64,000 bases of DNA from Pyrenopolyporus hunteri (lineage: Eukaryota; Ascomycota; Sordariomycetes; Xylariales; Hypoxylaceae), in the NCBI GenBank assembly GCA_902806595.1, contig CADCXC010000005.1:496001-560000 (forward strand), in the 5' to 3' direction. Positions within the stretch are counted from its first letter, which is position 1, and the number at the start of each line of letters is the position of its first letter. Position numbers and translations under genes: made by a program. Below the pieces are notes generated by a model. The model searched no databases, was not told the origin of the DNA, and saw nothing but the letters and a program-made list of their open reading frames with translations. Positions 54,384 to 64,000 of this stretch are shown here, one piece after another.

Positions 54384-55416
54384 AGCCCCGCCGCCACCGC
54401 CGTCGTGTGTCTCTCCTCGGGACCGGAGCTTATATTTGGTGGGGATGGTGCGTGGAAGTTCTCGAAGGGGAAGGGAAGGGAAGAGAGAGAGAGGAAAGGG
54501 AGGGACGGGCAGAGCCAAAGCAAAAACTCCTACTACTATGTTCTACGGCCTGGTCTACTTCTCCTCCTTCTCCTCCTCCGTTCTTTCGCGCGGATGAGAA
54601 AAAAAACTAAGGGAAAGAAATGAATCGGGACGGCTATGGTCGGTGGTCGGACCCCCGGAGTCTTGAGAAAGAGGGAATCCTTTGCGAGGGCGTTCTATCC
54701 CCCTACGGGTGTGCTGCCTCTCTTACCTCTCGTATTGCTATCATCAGTGCATTTGCATGGCCTGGTTTTCAAGGGATTAGGCGAATGAAACGACAAAATT
54801 TTTTTTCTGCAAGAACCGAGAAACGATCGTCATGTGACGGTTGCGGAGTCCCAAGTGTTTAATCTGATGGTCTGTTGGGTCGGTGAAAAGTATACGAGAT
54901 ACTCGAGAGCCCAGATCCAGACACGCCGCTACCTTCGTCCTCCTAGTCGTAAAGAGGGAAATGAGCTCGTCACTCTTCCTATCGTAAGTGCTCGTAACTA
55001 AGTGCTCGTAACTAAATGGATTACAACACCATCTCAACGTAGGGTAGTCTACCACGGAACTGTAGAACCTAGCGTCATCACGTATCGTACGGCGTGTCAG
55101 GTAGGTGGTTATGCCGTAGTACATAATATCATTACGATCGTTACCTCGGAATTCTAAGACCCCCTACACGGACTAATTCCATGCTAGAAAACGTCCTCTA
55201 CCAGAGTTAAAGGATATATGACATGAAAGGTAGGTACCTATCTAACTACCTAGGTAGGTAGGTAAAAACACCAGCAGTAGTAAAGTAAAACAGGGGGCAA
55301 CATCATAAGAGAAAGGAAGTAATGCGCGAGGGAGGTGTAAGCGTAAGGGTAGGTACCTAGATATACACGCATCACACCACAATACAACCGAAACACTTAC
55401 GAGCGGGATATCGGAT
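54384..55416. other. Convergent 3' intergenic region between RPS16 and AAR2
   Basis: It has the RPS16 3' UTR with purine-rich and CTCCTTCTCC tracts, a short direct repeat (AGTGCTCGTAACTA twice near 54988-55014), and CCTAGGTAGG palindromes near 55240-55262. No gene is recognised. Confidence 0.55.
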
Positions 55417-57039
55417 CTAGCGATCCCAAGACACGAGCCCCTCCTCCCTACCGCCACCATCCAGCGTCACGACGACGGGCGCGAACTCGCCCCTCTCATC
55501 CTCGTCCTCGAAATCCGACAGCTCGGCGCTCACCATCTCGCCGTCCTCCAGCATCACGGTGCCCGAGCGCACGTAGTCGGCCCGCAGATCCCAGCCGAGG
55601 GTGCGCCGTAACCAGGCATCCAGGTCCGCGAAGGCGACGGCTACGTCGCGCAGCTCTTCGGGCGCGGTAGGGTCGTCTGGTTTTGGCAGCATCTCCTCTA
55701 GCCGCGCGCGGTAGGTGGTCAGCGTGCGGCGCAGCTTCGCCCCGCTGCCGGGTAGGGTGTCGAAGGCGTCGCCCTCGAGGTGGCGCTCGTTATACACGAG
55801 CTGGGCGTGGAAGGTCCGGATAAGCTGTGCCGCGAGCCTAGGGCGTACGGTGGCGAGGCCGTAGCATCGGAAGACGAGGGAGTTAACGTAGAAGAACCAT
55901 TGCTCCAATAGTGAGTAGTTGCCGAGGTGCATGCCGGTCAGGAAAGCGAATGACATCTCGCCGACGAGGTCGTCGGCTTGCCCACCGGGGTTCGCCGCGG
56001 AATTCTCCAGGGCGTCGAGCACGAAGCTCGTCGGGTCGAGAGCTTGCCGCGTGCGTTCCGAGCCCGAGGCTTGGGGGCTGATGAGGGGCGCGTTCATGGG
56101 GAATGTAAAACGAAGCTGGGTTTTGCCGTTGGTGTAGAGCTGAGCTTCCTCGGCCATAGTTGTCTCGCCAGCGACGTGGTCTAGGGTGGTGACTTGCCAG
56201 CTTTTTTGAGTCGTACCTGTAATTCTATTAAGTAGTCCTGGATGAATTGCCGACGTGAGCGTCGTCCATATCGTCTCGTTGCTTAGATAGGAAGGGAGGT
56301 GTTCGGCTTCCCGACTGGGTGGTGCGATGAGTATCCCGGACGTCGCGGCCCGTAGATCATAAGGTGCGAGACTGTTGTAGATTTGCTCTAGCCTCTCTTT
56401 CTGGAATCTTTCCTCCGCATGGCTAGCGGGATCGCTAAGAACCTCATTGAACTTGTCCCACTGCTTGACGTAGACCTCCGCAGGCTCCCCCGCGCCCCTC
56501 TTGGGAGTGACGATCCAGTAGGCGCTCCGCGACGACGTCAGTTCGGAGGGGGCGACCCAGACAAGGTGTGCGCCAGGCGGAATGTCGCGGAAGCCCGGGA
56601 AGGACTTCTTCGTCGAGAATGACAGAGTGTCGCAGCCGACGGTAAAATCGGCCGGTAGGTCATCTAGGATAAGGATATCGCCGCCAGTCGGGAGATTATG
56701 TCCGGTATTCGGCGGCGGCTCCATGGCGACGTCAGGTGTGGCAAGTGGCGTATTCACATTCGAGTCGTCTCTAGGATCCGTAATTCGAAGAGAACCGAGT
56801 GGGAAAGCGCCGAGAGTAGGGAGAGACTCCACGGATTTTGATGGCTTGACGGAACGCGGCCTCAACCAACTCGTATTTGATGTGGTATAGTATGTAGGAG
56901 ACGACAAGCAATCGGTGGAATCGGGAGTTGAAGGTGAATAGATCTCGACCGTCTCCCCACAATTACCCGGCTCTGACTTAATTTTCTGTGGGTCCGCATC
57001 CGGTGCTGAAGATATCGAGGAGACTTGTAAAGCCGGCAT
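55417..57039 (-). CDS. AAR2: A1-cistron splicing factor AAR2 (U5 snRNP assembly)
   Basis: An intronless ORF of 540 aa from the first ATG in frame (57039, A at -3). After a ~120-residue Ser/Pro-rich extension comes the AAR2 beta-sandwich start GGDILILDDLPADFTVGCDT and the signature FPGFRDIPPGAHLVWVAPSE. Next is the linker, then the helical C-terminal domain (GEMSFAFLTGMHLGNYSLLEQWFFYVNSL). An acidic tail (SDFEDEDERGEF) ends the protein. Aar2 binds Prp8 in cytoplasmic U5 snRNP and is replaced by Brr2 in the nucleus. The N-terminal extension is longer than in the yeast protein. The frame is open upstream to 57117, but without an ATG. Confidence 0.9.
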   Translation of the reverse strand: MPALQVSSISSAPDADPQKIKSEPGNCGETVEIYSPSTPDSTDCLSSPTYYTTSNTSWLRPRSVKPSKSVESLPTLGAFPLGSLRITDPRDDSNVNTPLATPDVAMEPPPNTGHNLPTGGDILILDDLPADFTVGCDTLSFSTKKSFPGFRDIPPGAHLVWVAPSELTSSRSAYWIVTPKRGAGEPAEVYVKQWDKFNEVLSDPASHAEERFQKERLEQIYNSLAPYDLRAATSGILIAPPSREAEHLPSYLSNETIWTTLTSAIHPGLLNRITGTTQKSWQVTTLDHVAGETTMAEEAQLYTNGKTQLRFTFPMNAPLISPQASGSERTRQALDPTSFVLDALENSAANPGGQADDLVGEMSFAFLTGMHLGNYSLLEQWFFYVNSLVFRCYGLATVRPRLAAQLIRTFHAQLVYNERHLEGDAFDTLPGSGAKLRRTLTTYRARLEEMLPKPDDPTAPEELRDVAVAFADLDAWLRRTLGWDLRADYVRSGTVMLEDGEMVSAELSDFEDEDERGEFAPVVVTLDGGGREEGLVSWDR

Positions 57040-60000
57040 GATTGGGCGTTTCCAATACTGTCGTTCTGATACCACGGGATATGCGATAGGATAGGCTCTA
57101 GTCAGCGAAATCGACAATTACAAGATAGAAATTCCGTCGTTAAGTTAGTAGCCAAGCCAAGTGGAACCTGACCTATTCATCCGAAAACTAGAATATCTCG
57201 TAGCAGAGGCCATTATTGTAAGAGGAAATATCTTGAGGTTCGAGATACTACCTACGTATTTTCGAGGGCGGAAACGACGGGAATTTTCTAGGGGCTAATG
57301 ATTCTTAGGGTCCTTCCTCGAACGTGGGTGACGTTAATGCGTACGACTTAAGGAAGCTCCGGGATGTCGAATAGAGCCAATTCGTAGGCCAGTTACGTCA
57401 TAGGCCGCGGCCCGGCGCACACAGCTCTGTAACGCCTAAACTAACCGCCTTAGTAAGCATCGTCGTTGTAGCAAGAGCGGAAGGTATGACCATTCTGGTA
57501 TTTATGCTGTGTTTGTACGATAACGATAAGATATTCCAATCTCGCTCTGCCACGTCGGGGATTAGCATCGAATACCTATCAAACTACTTCATATATGCCG
57601 TCAAGCAGTAAACTCTTCGAGAATAAGAGCACTAGGCTGAGATGTGATCGGTCGTCTATGCGATAATGCGCAGGTTAAGCAAATCACGATGCTGCTCGGA
57701 GGGTCGTCCGAATTATTGGACCCTGATCATTAGATATGCCGGGCTCAATGCGATATCAGAGAGGCATGCCGAATGATCGTCTTCTTGGCTGCAATAAATA
57801 ACGTGATACTTCAGGATGGAGCGTACTCGTAATTAAGTTGTGTAACGGTTCATCTGAGTTGGGTTGCTTTCTCGTAGGCCCATAAATGAGCGTATGACGT
57901 TGGTTAATGGTCAATGGTTAATCCCAACAGCGAAACCGCGTGGGATCCGATCCTTCATTTTTATCGCTCATACGATAAGTATCACCCGTTATGATTTTCA
58001 AGTCACATCACCATGGCTAGGTAGTCGACGTTGAGTCGTCGCATCGGTGCCGGCTGATATCAGGTCCGCCCAGCAAGTAAGACAGACAAACTACCTTGCT
58101 TTTGGGTTAACTGGATGTAGATACAAGTTGATTACGATCGTGGTATGAAGGATGAAATGAAGACAGCAACTATCTGCGAAGTTGACAGAAGGTGGGTAAG
58201 GTAGGTTAAGGGCACAGTCATACGTGTACGTAGGAGACCTGTTATATGCTCGTCCCGTGTACTAGTACATGTACGCGAAGGCAGCACCTACCTGCAAGTA
58301 AGAGGAAGTGCGTGATAGAATAGGTATAGGACATTGGTAGATACAAAGCATGTTAGGGAGGTAGGTAGCTACCTATAATATGCAGGTAAGTCGTACCTGG
58401 CCTCGTAGTATCCATAGATACTCGCCCAACGGTAGAGAAGGCGCACTAGAACGAAATGAAACCAGCCAACCCATCTTGGGTCGCTTCATGACGGGCACTA
58501 AAATAGAGTAACCAGGAGTCAAGAATATGTACCTAGAACAATAAAAAGAAGGTTAGACAGGCTTCCCCGAACCCATCACTAAGGCATGTAGCTAGGCAGG
58601 CACGCTGTCCCAGGGTTACATCGAACATGTTTAACCTCTTCTCGGGCCGCATCGACGCTGGGGGGGGGGGGGGGGGCATTTTTATATAGATACGTCGATA
58701 CATGTATGTCTCTACCTTAAGTTAGGGGCTAAGTACATGGCCTATGTGGAAATAGACATAAAATGAAGTAGGCCTATACATAAATTGGGTAGTAGGCAAA
58801 TAAGATCGAAACCCCAGAAGCACATCTGCCTTTTGCGGTATTAGCGGCCCGCCGCATTGGTCAGACGTAGGGTTCGGCCGGGGTCCGCGAGCCAACCGGC
58901 GGTCGCATGGCCATTCGCAATAGGGAAGCGAGCGAAGCTAGACACCCTTGTCTAGTCCGGCCGGCGTCTTCCACACCACGCGTTCATCGCTGCGTATCTG
59001 CGCGCCAACATCCCCTAAAAGATCTTAAGTCGCCCTTATATTTATTTTTTTATTTTATCTTTTCCGGGGCTTGCGTCTAAAACCTAGTACCTACCTATCT
59101 GAGACAAGCCGCCCTATTTTAATTTTTTTAAGATGGTCCGGGGTTTGGGCCGCTAACGCTCGACACTTGTAACGTCGCTAGTTTAAGGCCGACCCGACAG
59201 TTCAGAACGGGGGGACGGGGAGGAGGAAAGAGGGGGGCGGCCCTAGAACTTGGGTGGGTTCTCGAAGTTCGGCTTGCTTAAGTACCTACCTAGGTACGTT
59301 ATGCTGTCTGCCTGTCGTTCGTTCCGCGGTGCTAGGCTGGCCGCATGAACGGGAGACGCAAGCTACTTACGTGGGATAGAGTATACTAGGCTGGCTAACT
59401 TCCATGCTCTGCTATTTGCCTGTGCTAAAGCATGTAGGGTACCTACCTACTTACCTACCTGTACTCTCAATGCGTATAAGTACCGGGTACCGCCCCCATA
59501 CCGGCGCAATGCGCGGGGGCTACCACATGTCACCCGAATCTTCTTTTATACGGCTCCAGCTTGCAGGTCATCTGTATGTACTTGCGGCTTGGACGAGCTC
59601 TGCCTCAACCGGCCCCATGGGAGCCTCGAGGCCCACAGGTGGGCTGAGCTCTTGGGAACTCTTCTAGAAGGAGCCTAAAACGACCTCACCTGTTTCAGGT
59701 TCCGTATATACGACGTGATCCTACGTGAAGTCGCAAGATAACGACTCCTCCATCCGACAATCGCCCGCAAAGTCCTACGTGTAATCCCAAGAAATGCTTA
59801 CACTATCTATCGTATCCGTTGTTATATGACTGGCTATCTTCTAGTCGTAGAGGTAGGCAGGCAGGATGTAGGTAGCCAGCGACCTCTAGGCTCGCACCCG
59901 GGGAAAGGAGTTGGTGGTGGTGGTGGTTACTAACGTAATGACTGACGGTACACACCATGGTCGGTGTCACGAGAGGAAAGTAACCCAATATGAATAAGAC

Positions 60001-61229
60001 TTCGAATGCAACCATGGGCCGTAGGATCGGCTGTGCGTCTAGCTTGGGGGATATAACGTCTTGTGCAACCACACCGAATAAAAAATCCCGACCTGCCAAC
60101 CTACTAGCCTACTGCTACCTACCTGACTAACAGCCCTAGGAAGCCCTCCTTGTCTACATTATGCCAGACACATGGATATCGCGTGGTCTTGGTGGCACAG
60201 CGAACTAAGGCATCCCAATTTCGGGTACATCTTTTTTTAACTCTTCCACCCGCCTCACCTTGACATATTTGATATACGACGTACCCGTATATGCTACAAC
60301 ATCTTATAGGTACCATGCATCCCTAGTCGACTACATACCTACCTACCTACCTGAGTATAGATGGGTGGTGGTAGCAGGCGGCCAAGTCTTCGGGAACCAC
60401 ACAACGGAGAAGCTAGGTAGTTAGCACATACACATTGGCATAGGAATCTCTGCCTTAACAAACGCAACGTTATTATTATCCGTATATCTAACGCAGAACG
60501 AGGGATCGTTCCGGCCCCTCGTCTTCGCGGGCCTGCGAGACGCCGGTTTGGCGGGCAAAGCGAGGCCGGAACCCCTTTCCTCTCTCCACGAGGAAACATC
60601 ACCTCCGCGCTGCAGATACGTACGCCCGGCAATAATATGTAAGAGAAGAGAAGGCATGCCGGGAGCCTTAGCCGCGGAGAGCAGTTCTTCACCTAACAAG
60701 CCAGACCATTAAAACAAAGTTGCGCTGCGACACAAATGTGTCCTGCGTCAGGAGCCTAGAAGCTCTATCCATTGTTTCGTACCCGCCCACCCAGACACCC
60801 AACCCAATGCAAGGCTCATCTCTCCCGCCCTCCCCAGTCCGCGGCCCCGATGCTGTATGCGAGAAAAATCAAAGTATTGGTCGTTAGAATGCGCAAAGCC
60901 CCGAATCACCCACCCGTGACCCGAGAAAATACTCCCAGAGTAATGCTGTCGTAGAAGTTACTTCAAGCACTACGCTTCTACCATCCGTTCGAATTGGAAG
61001 ACGTATGTTATGTCGCGGGGGGAATCACTCCGTATCGTACACCAGGATCAAGGTGCTGAAACTTTATAGGCTTTTGGAATTCCAATCTTTAGAGAGAGTA
61101 AAAGAGAAGAAGGGGAAAAACAGATAGTTGAATCATCCCGAATAGTAGGTAACACCTCTAAAGATTAGGCTGCTAGCTCCTAGTGCCCGGATCTGTCGAG
61201 GAGCAGTAATCATATCGGGCCGCCCGTTC
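57040..61229. other. 4.2 kb intergenic region between AAR2 and CON7
   Basis: No gene is recognised on either strand. It holds a 17-base G run (58660-58676), many GTAGGTA/CCTAGGTA tracts (near 58358-58375, 59280-59297, 59437-59460 and 60335-60352), and AT-rich stretches near 59035-59130. The part next to 57040 is the AAR2 promoter and the part next to 61229 the CON7 3' UTR. Confidence 0.5.
58660..58676 (+). repeat. G17 homopolymer
   Basis: Seventeen consecutive G residues in intergenic DNA; the exact length is liable to sequencing or assembly error. Confidence 0.85.
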
Positions 61230-62928
61230 TCATTCGCGTTGGTTATACATGTTCTGGTTTTGCGGCCCATAGGGTGACGCCGGTTGTTGGTAGCTGGAAT
61301 ACAAGTGGTTCGTAGGGCTGTATTCGGGAAGCGGTTGCTGCGGTACAGTCGCCGACGGAGGCGCGGGATATTGATTTGGTTGGTAACCGATGGGTGGAAG
61401 CTGGACCTGGCGACTAGCCGTATATGATGACGGAGCCTGACCGGAATCACCGGCTTGCGGGTCGGCTCCTCCATTCTGGGCTTGAGCGGCGGCGGCGGCG
61501 TGACGCTGGCGTTCTGCTTCCTCGGCGGCCTTGCGGGCTTGCTCTTCCTCCTTCTTACGAGCCTTCCACTCTTTTCGGATCTCCTTAAATTCTATATAGT
61601 TGGTGCGGTTAGCGGGTACCCCCAGATGTCCAAGTCATTTTGTAACCCTTGCAATAACCTCCGCTGGCCTTGCCTAGCACGAGCTAAACAGCGAACCAGC
61701 ACTAGCCCGGCGAATGCTTGCTATGGTAGCAGTCCGTTCCACGCTACCAACCAGCAGGACGGAAATATACATATTTTGGGTACTCAGAAGCCGACCGCCT
61801 TCACTTCGTGCCCGTTTGCTCTCCGAAATTGCGGGTCACGCGTCTACACACAGAAAAAAGAAAAAACAAAGAAAAGGAAGCGACGTCGGGGATAAGCTTA
61901 CCTTCGGGAGTACGTTTTTGTCCGTGACTCTGCATAGTAACGTGGGCGTTTAGATGGTTTAGCGTACCATACGCCTTCTCACAACCTTGCCAACCGCACT
62001 TATACATCCGCTCGATCTCTTCATACCTCCGCCGCGGCCTCTTATGTTGCTGTGCTCCGGGAATTGGCACAAATGAGTAGACCTGCTGTGAACCATACTG
62101 TCAATGAAATCAGTTACTTCATGTAAGAAATATAATTTAGGGTAGAAAAGCGACCGGCGCCACTCTCTTCGTAATTAGCACGGCCCGTTAAGGATCCCAG
62201 ATACAGACCTGCGATCTACACGATTCGGCATATCTCGAGGGGCAATTTTTCTTGCCGTTTATACAACCAAACCAAACCACCCCTCGCATCTCGAAGGAAA
62301 AGGGCAAAGATCAACCTACCTGAGCTGGCCTTCCGGGGGCGTTCGTTGTCGGCGTGTGAGGATAGACCGGGTGCGGATGCGGCATCTGCCCCGGCGCGGC
62401 GGGGTGGCCGTAGTTAGCCCAGTCAGGCCGAGGTTGGGCGTACAGGCTACCGGGGCCCTGCGGGTAGTTATGCGACATATCTTGCGGCGGCGGCGCGTAG
62501 GGCGAGTATTGGTTAGGAGGAGCGTACGTAGGGCTGGGTGCCGCGATGGAGGGATCTATGGGTACATCGCTGTCAGACTTGACCTGCTGGGACTGATGGT
62601 TGCGTCCATCTTGCAAAGGCATGGACGGACTTGTTGGTGTTTGCGCCATACCTCCGCTGCTGCCGCTGTGGTTGCTCGCTGGATGGTATTGGCGAAGACT
62701 ATGTTCTGGGAAAGAACTAGTCGACCTCGCAGATTGCGGGTATGCTCCGTACTCCGAAGTGGGCGTCGCAGACGTGGGATAACTAGTCCCCCGTGCTTCC
62801 TGGTTGCTAGGATATTGTGCAGCAGACCCGTGATCTGCAGAGGAAGCTTCAGATTGAGTATCGCCGTAGGTGCTTGGATAGGGCGAAGGCAAACCTGACT
62901 GCGAGTATTCGTTGATGCCCCGTTCCAT
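61230..62928 (-). CDS. CON7: CON7-type C2H2 zinc-finger transcription factor
   Basis: Exons 62928-62320, 62082-61902 and 61591-61230 give 383 aa. The introns are 237 bp (GTAGGT ... AGCAG) and 310 bp (GTAAGC ... TATAG). The N-terminal half is Pro/Ser/Tyr/Gln-rich. A basic KRPRRRYEEIERMYKC stretch leads into a single C2H2 finger (Cys232, Cys237, His250, His256: CGWQGCEKAYGTLNHLNAH). A charged coiled coil follows (EFKEIRKEWKARKKEEEQAR), which requires the 310-bp intron to be removed. The finger and its flanks match Con7 of Magnaporthe and its relatives, a nuclear regulator needed for conidium shape, infection structures and chitin synthase expression. The frame is open to 63030, and a separate upstream exon cannot be excluded. 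Confidence 0.88.
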
Positions 62929-64000
62929 GAAGGTGTCGGCGGTGGTTAGGCAAATTCTAAGGGTTACACCCGAGTTCCGATTCCTAAGCTCGCGCCCGGA
63001 ATTCGTGTGGTAGCGATACGCGGTTGCCAACGGATACCTTCTTCAAGGCTTATTATGGCTGACACCAACGGACACTACTACTGCCAGGTACGATGGGACA
63101 GGTTGAACAGACCGGGGGATTTTTAGTCCTTGGGCCAGGTTCGATCGCAGAGCAGGGTAGTAGGGGACGGTGTCTTAGGTCGAGATATGGTGCTACTTGG
63201 TTAAGAGACAAGAAGGATAGAGTTGCACCAAGGAAGACAGGCTGCGGCTGCGCTGGCGTATTTGTTGGCGGCTTAGTTGATTATCGACGGGATACTGATC
63301 CAAGAGCAGATAGTGTAGATCTTGCAGGCTGCCAGGCTCTATAGATGAAATAGTCTTTTCGACCAGGTCCACCAAGCCCACACAAGCCGATAGCAGCACC
63401 AGGTTGTGCTGGAGAAAAAAAAGTGCCTAGGCTGGCCTCGCTAGATAGACGGAGCAGCGCTACTAAAAAGTCGTGGTTCCGCCGCGGATGGGTCGCAGGG
63501 AAAGGTTGGGGGCCACTGTGCTTTTGAGTTCTCCTTTTAGATCGCGGGCGCCAACTAGTAGTGTATTGCACGACAGATTACCTGCACGCGCCAGCCGTCG
63601 CCGTAGCAGGTAGAGGACCGGGCTTATGAAGACGGGAATTGGTAAAGCAGTGCGCACGATCTGATGCAGGGTTACGATCTGGTTTCCCTTGGGAAAGTGA
63701 ACAACCCCCCCTGGCAGCGGCGTGTGAACGCGTGCGGACCTAGTGGCTTGATGGGTCTGATGGCCAACTCGTGGTGGAGTTGGGAAAGATACTTGACTAA
63801 AATAGTTGGAAGTAAATGGTAGGGAGCGCTGAATAGCAGAGCGATGCCCGAAGTCGTCTAGACCGCGAGACTTAGCGTGTCTTGTCAGAAACACCAAGGG
63901 TTGCGATTGGTGGCAGGGGCCTCAAAGTGAGTTTGGACCGGCGCGATGCTAGATATTTCGGAATGTCGAACTACAGAGCCGCTAGAAGATCCCGGGCTCG
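62929..64000. other. CON7 upstream region to window end
   Basis: Probably the promoter and 5' leader of CON7. Short open frames on both strands show no family features. No other gene is recognised before the window ends. Confidence 0.45.

Noticed and set aside
1..64000. tRNA, 5S rRNA, snRNA, TPP riboswitch or CRISPR
   Set aside because: Scanning by eye for B-box (GGTTCRANNCC), 5S and thi-box sequences on both strands gave no match with the needed flanking structure. A tRNAscan-SE and Rfam search would settle it.

Overview
The window is nuclear DNA from a filamentous ascomycete (Pezizomycotina). Evidence for this: spliced genes with short GT-AG introns (mostly 48-210 bp), a NADPH-oxidase regulator NoxR and a CON7-type C2H2 factor (both filamentous-fungus genes), a CBM18 chitin deacetylase, and AT-richer intergenic DNA studded with the palindrome TACCTAGGTA. 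A sordariomycete is my best guess, but the sequence alone does not prove the class.

Layout. The window opens inside the 3' end of a SEC12-like gene (2-727, +). After about 4.6 kb without a convincing gene comes a secreted chitin deacetylase with three CBM18 modules and a Ser/Thr-rich tail (5366-7810, +). The next gap holds a MITE-like inverted-repeat element (8404-8770). Then come TORC2 subunit TSC11/AVO3 (9729-13690, -), a secreted PL20-type polysaccharide lyase (14997-15776, -), urate oxidase (18677-19637, +), mitochondrial ribosomal protein uL13m (20195-20811, -) and the SOD1 copper chaperone CCS1 (21553-22836, +). A 5 kb gap with one doubtful ORF precedes noxR (27891-29953, +), which converges on RRP5 (31570-37042, -). 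RRP5 shares a 0.5 kb divergent promoter with a YML020W-like alpha/beta-hydrolase gene (37552-40436, +). The intronless 2951-codon FMP27/BLTP2-type bridge-like lipid transfer protein follows (41842-50697, +), then ESCRT-II SNF8 (52050-52871, -), diverging from RPS16 (53593-54383, +), then AAR2 (55417-57039, -), a 4 kb gap, and CON7 (61230-62928, -).

How the genes relate. This is mostly a conserved core-gene neighbourhood, not a biosynthetic or defence cluster. Three genes serve translation and ribosome assembly (RRP5, RPS16, uL13m). Others cover splicing (AAR2), membrane traffic and lipid transport (SEC12, SNF8, FMP27), TORC2 signalling, copper delivery, purine breakdown and development (noxR, CON7). 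Two secreted carbohydrate-active enzymes (deacetylase and lyase) sit in the gene-poor first third.

I did not find a clearly new multi-gene system. The best second-look items are the MITE-like element, TTATCGATAA sites in two divergent promoters, introns that split each CBM18 module, sharp GC islands inside several genes, Trp-rich motifs before the YML020W-like hydrolase domain, and a urate oxidase without a canonical PTS1. Exon borders were chosen by eye from splice signals, reading frame and family similarity. I recognised no tRNA, rRNA or CRISPR.
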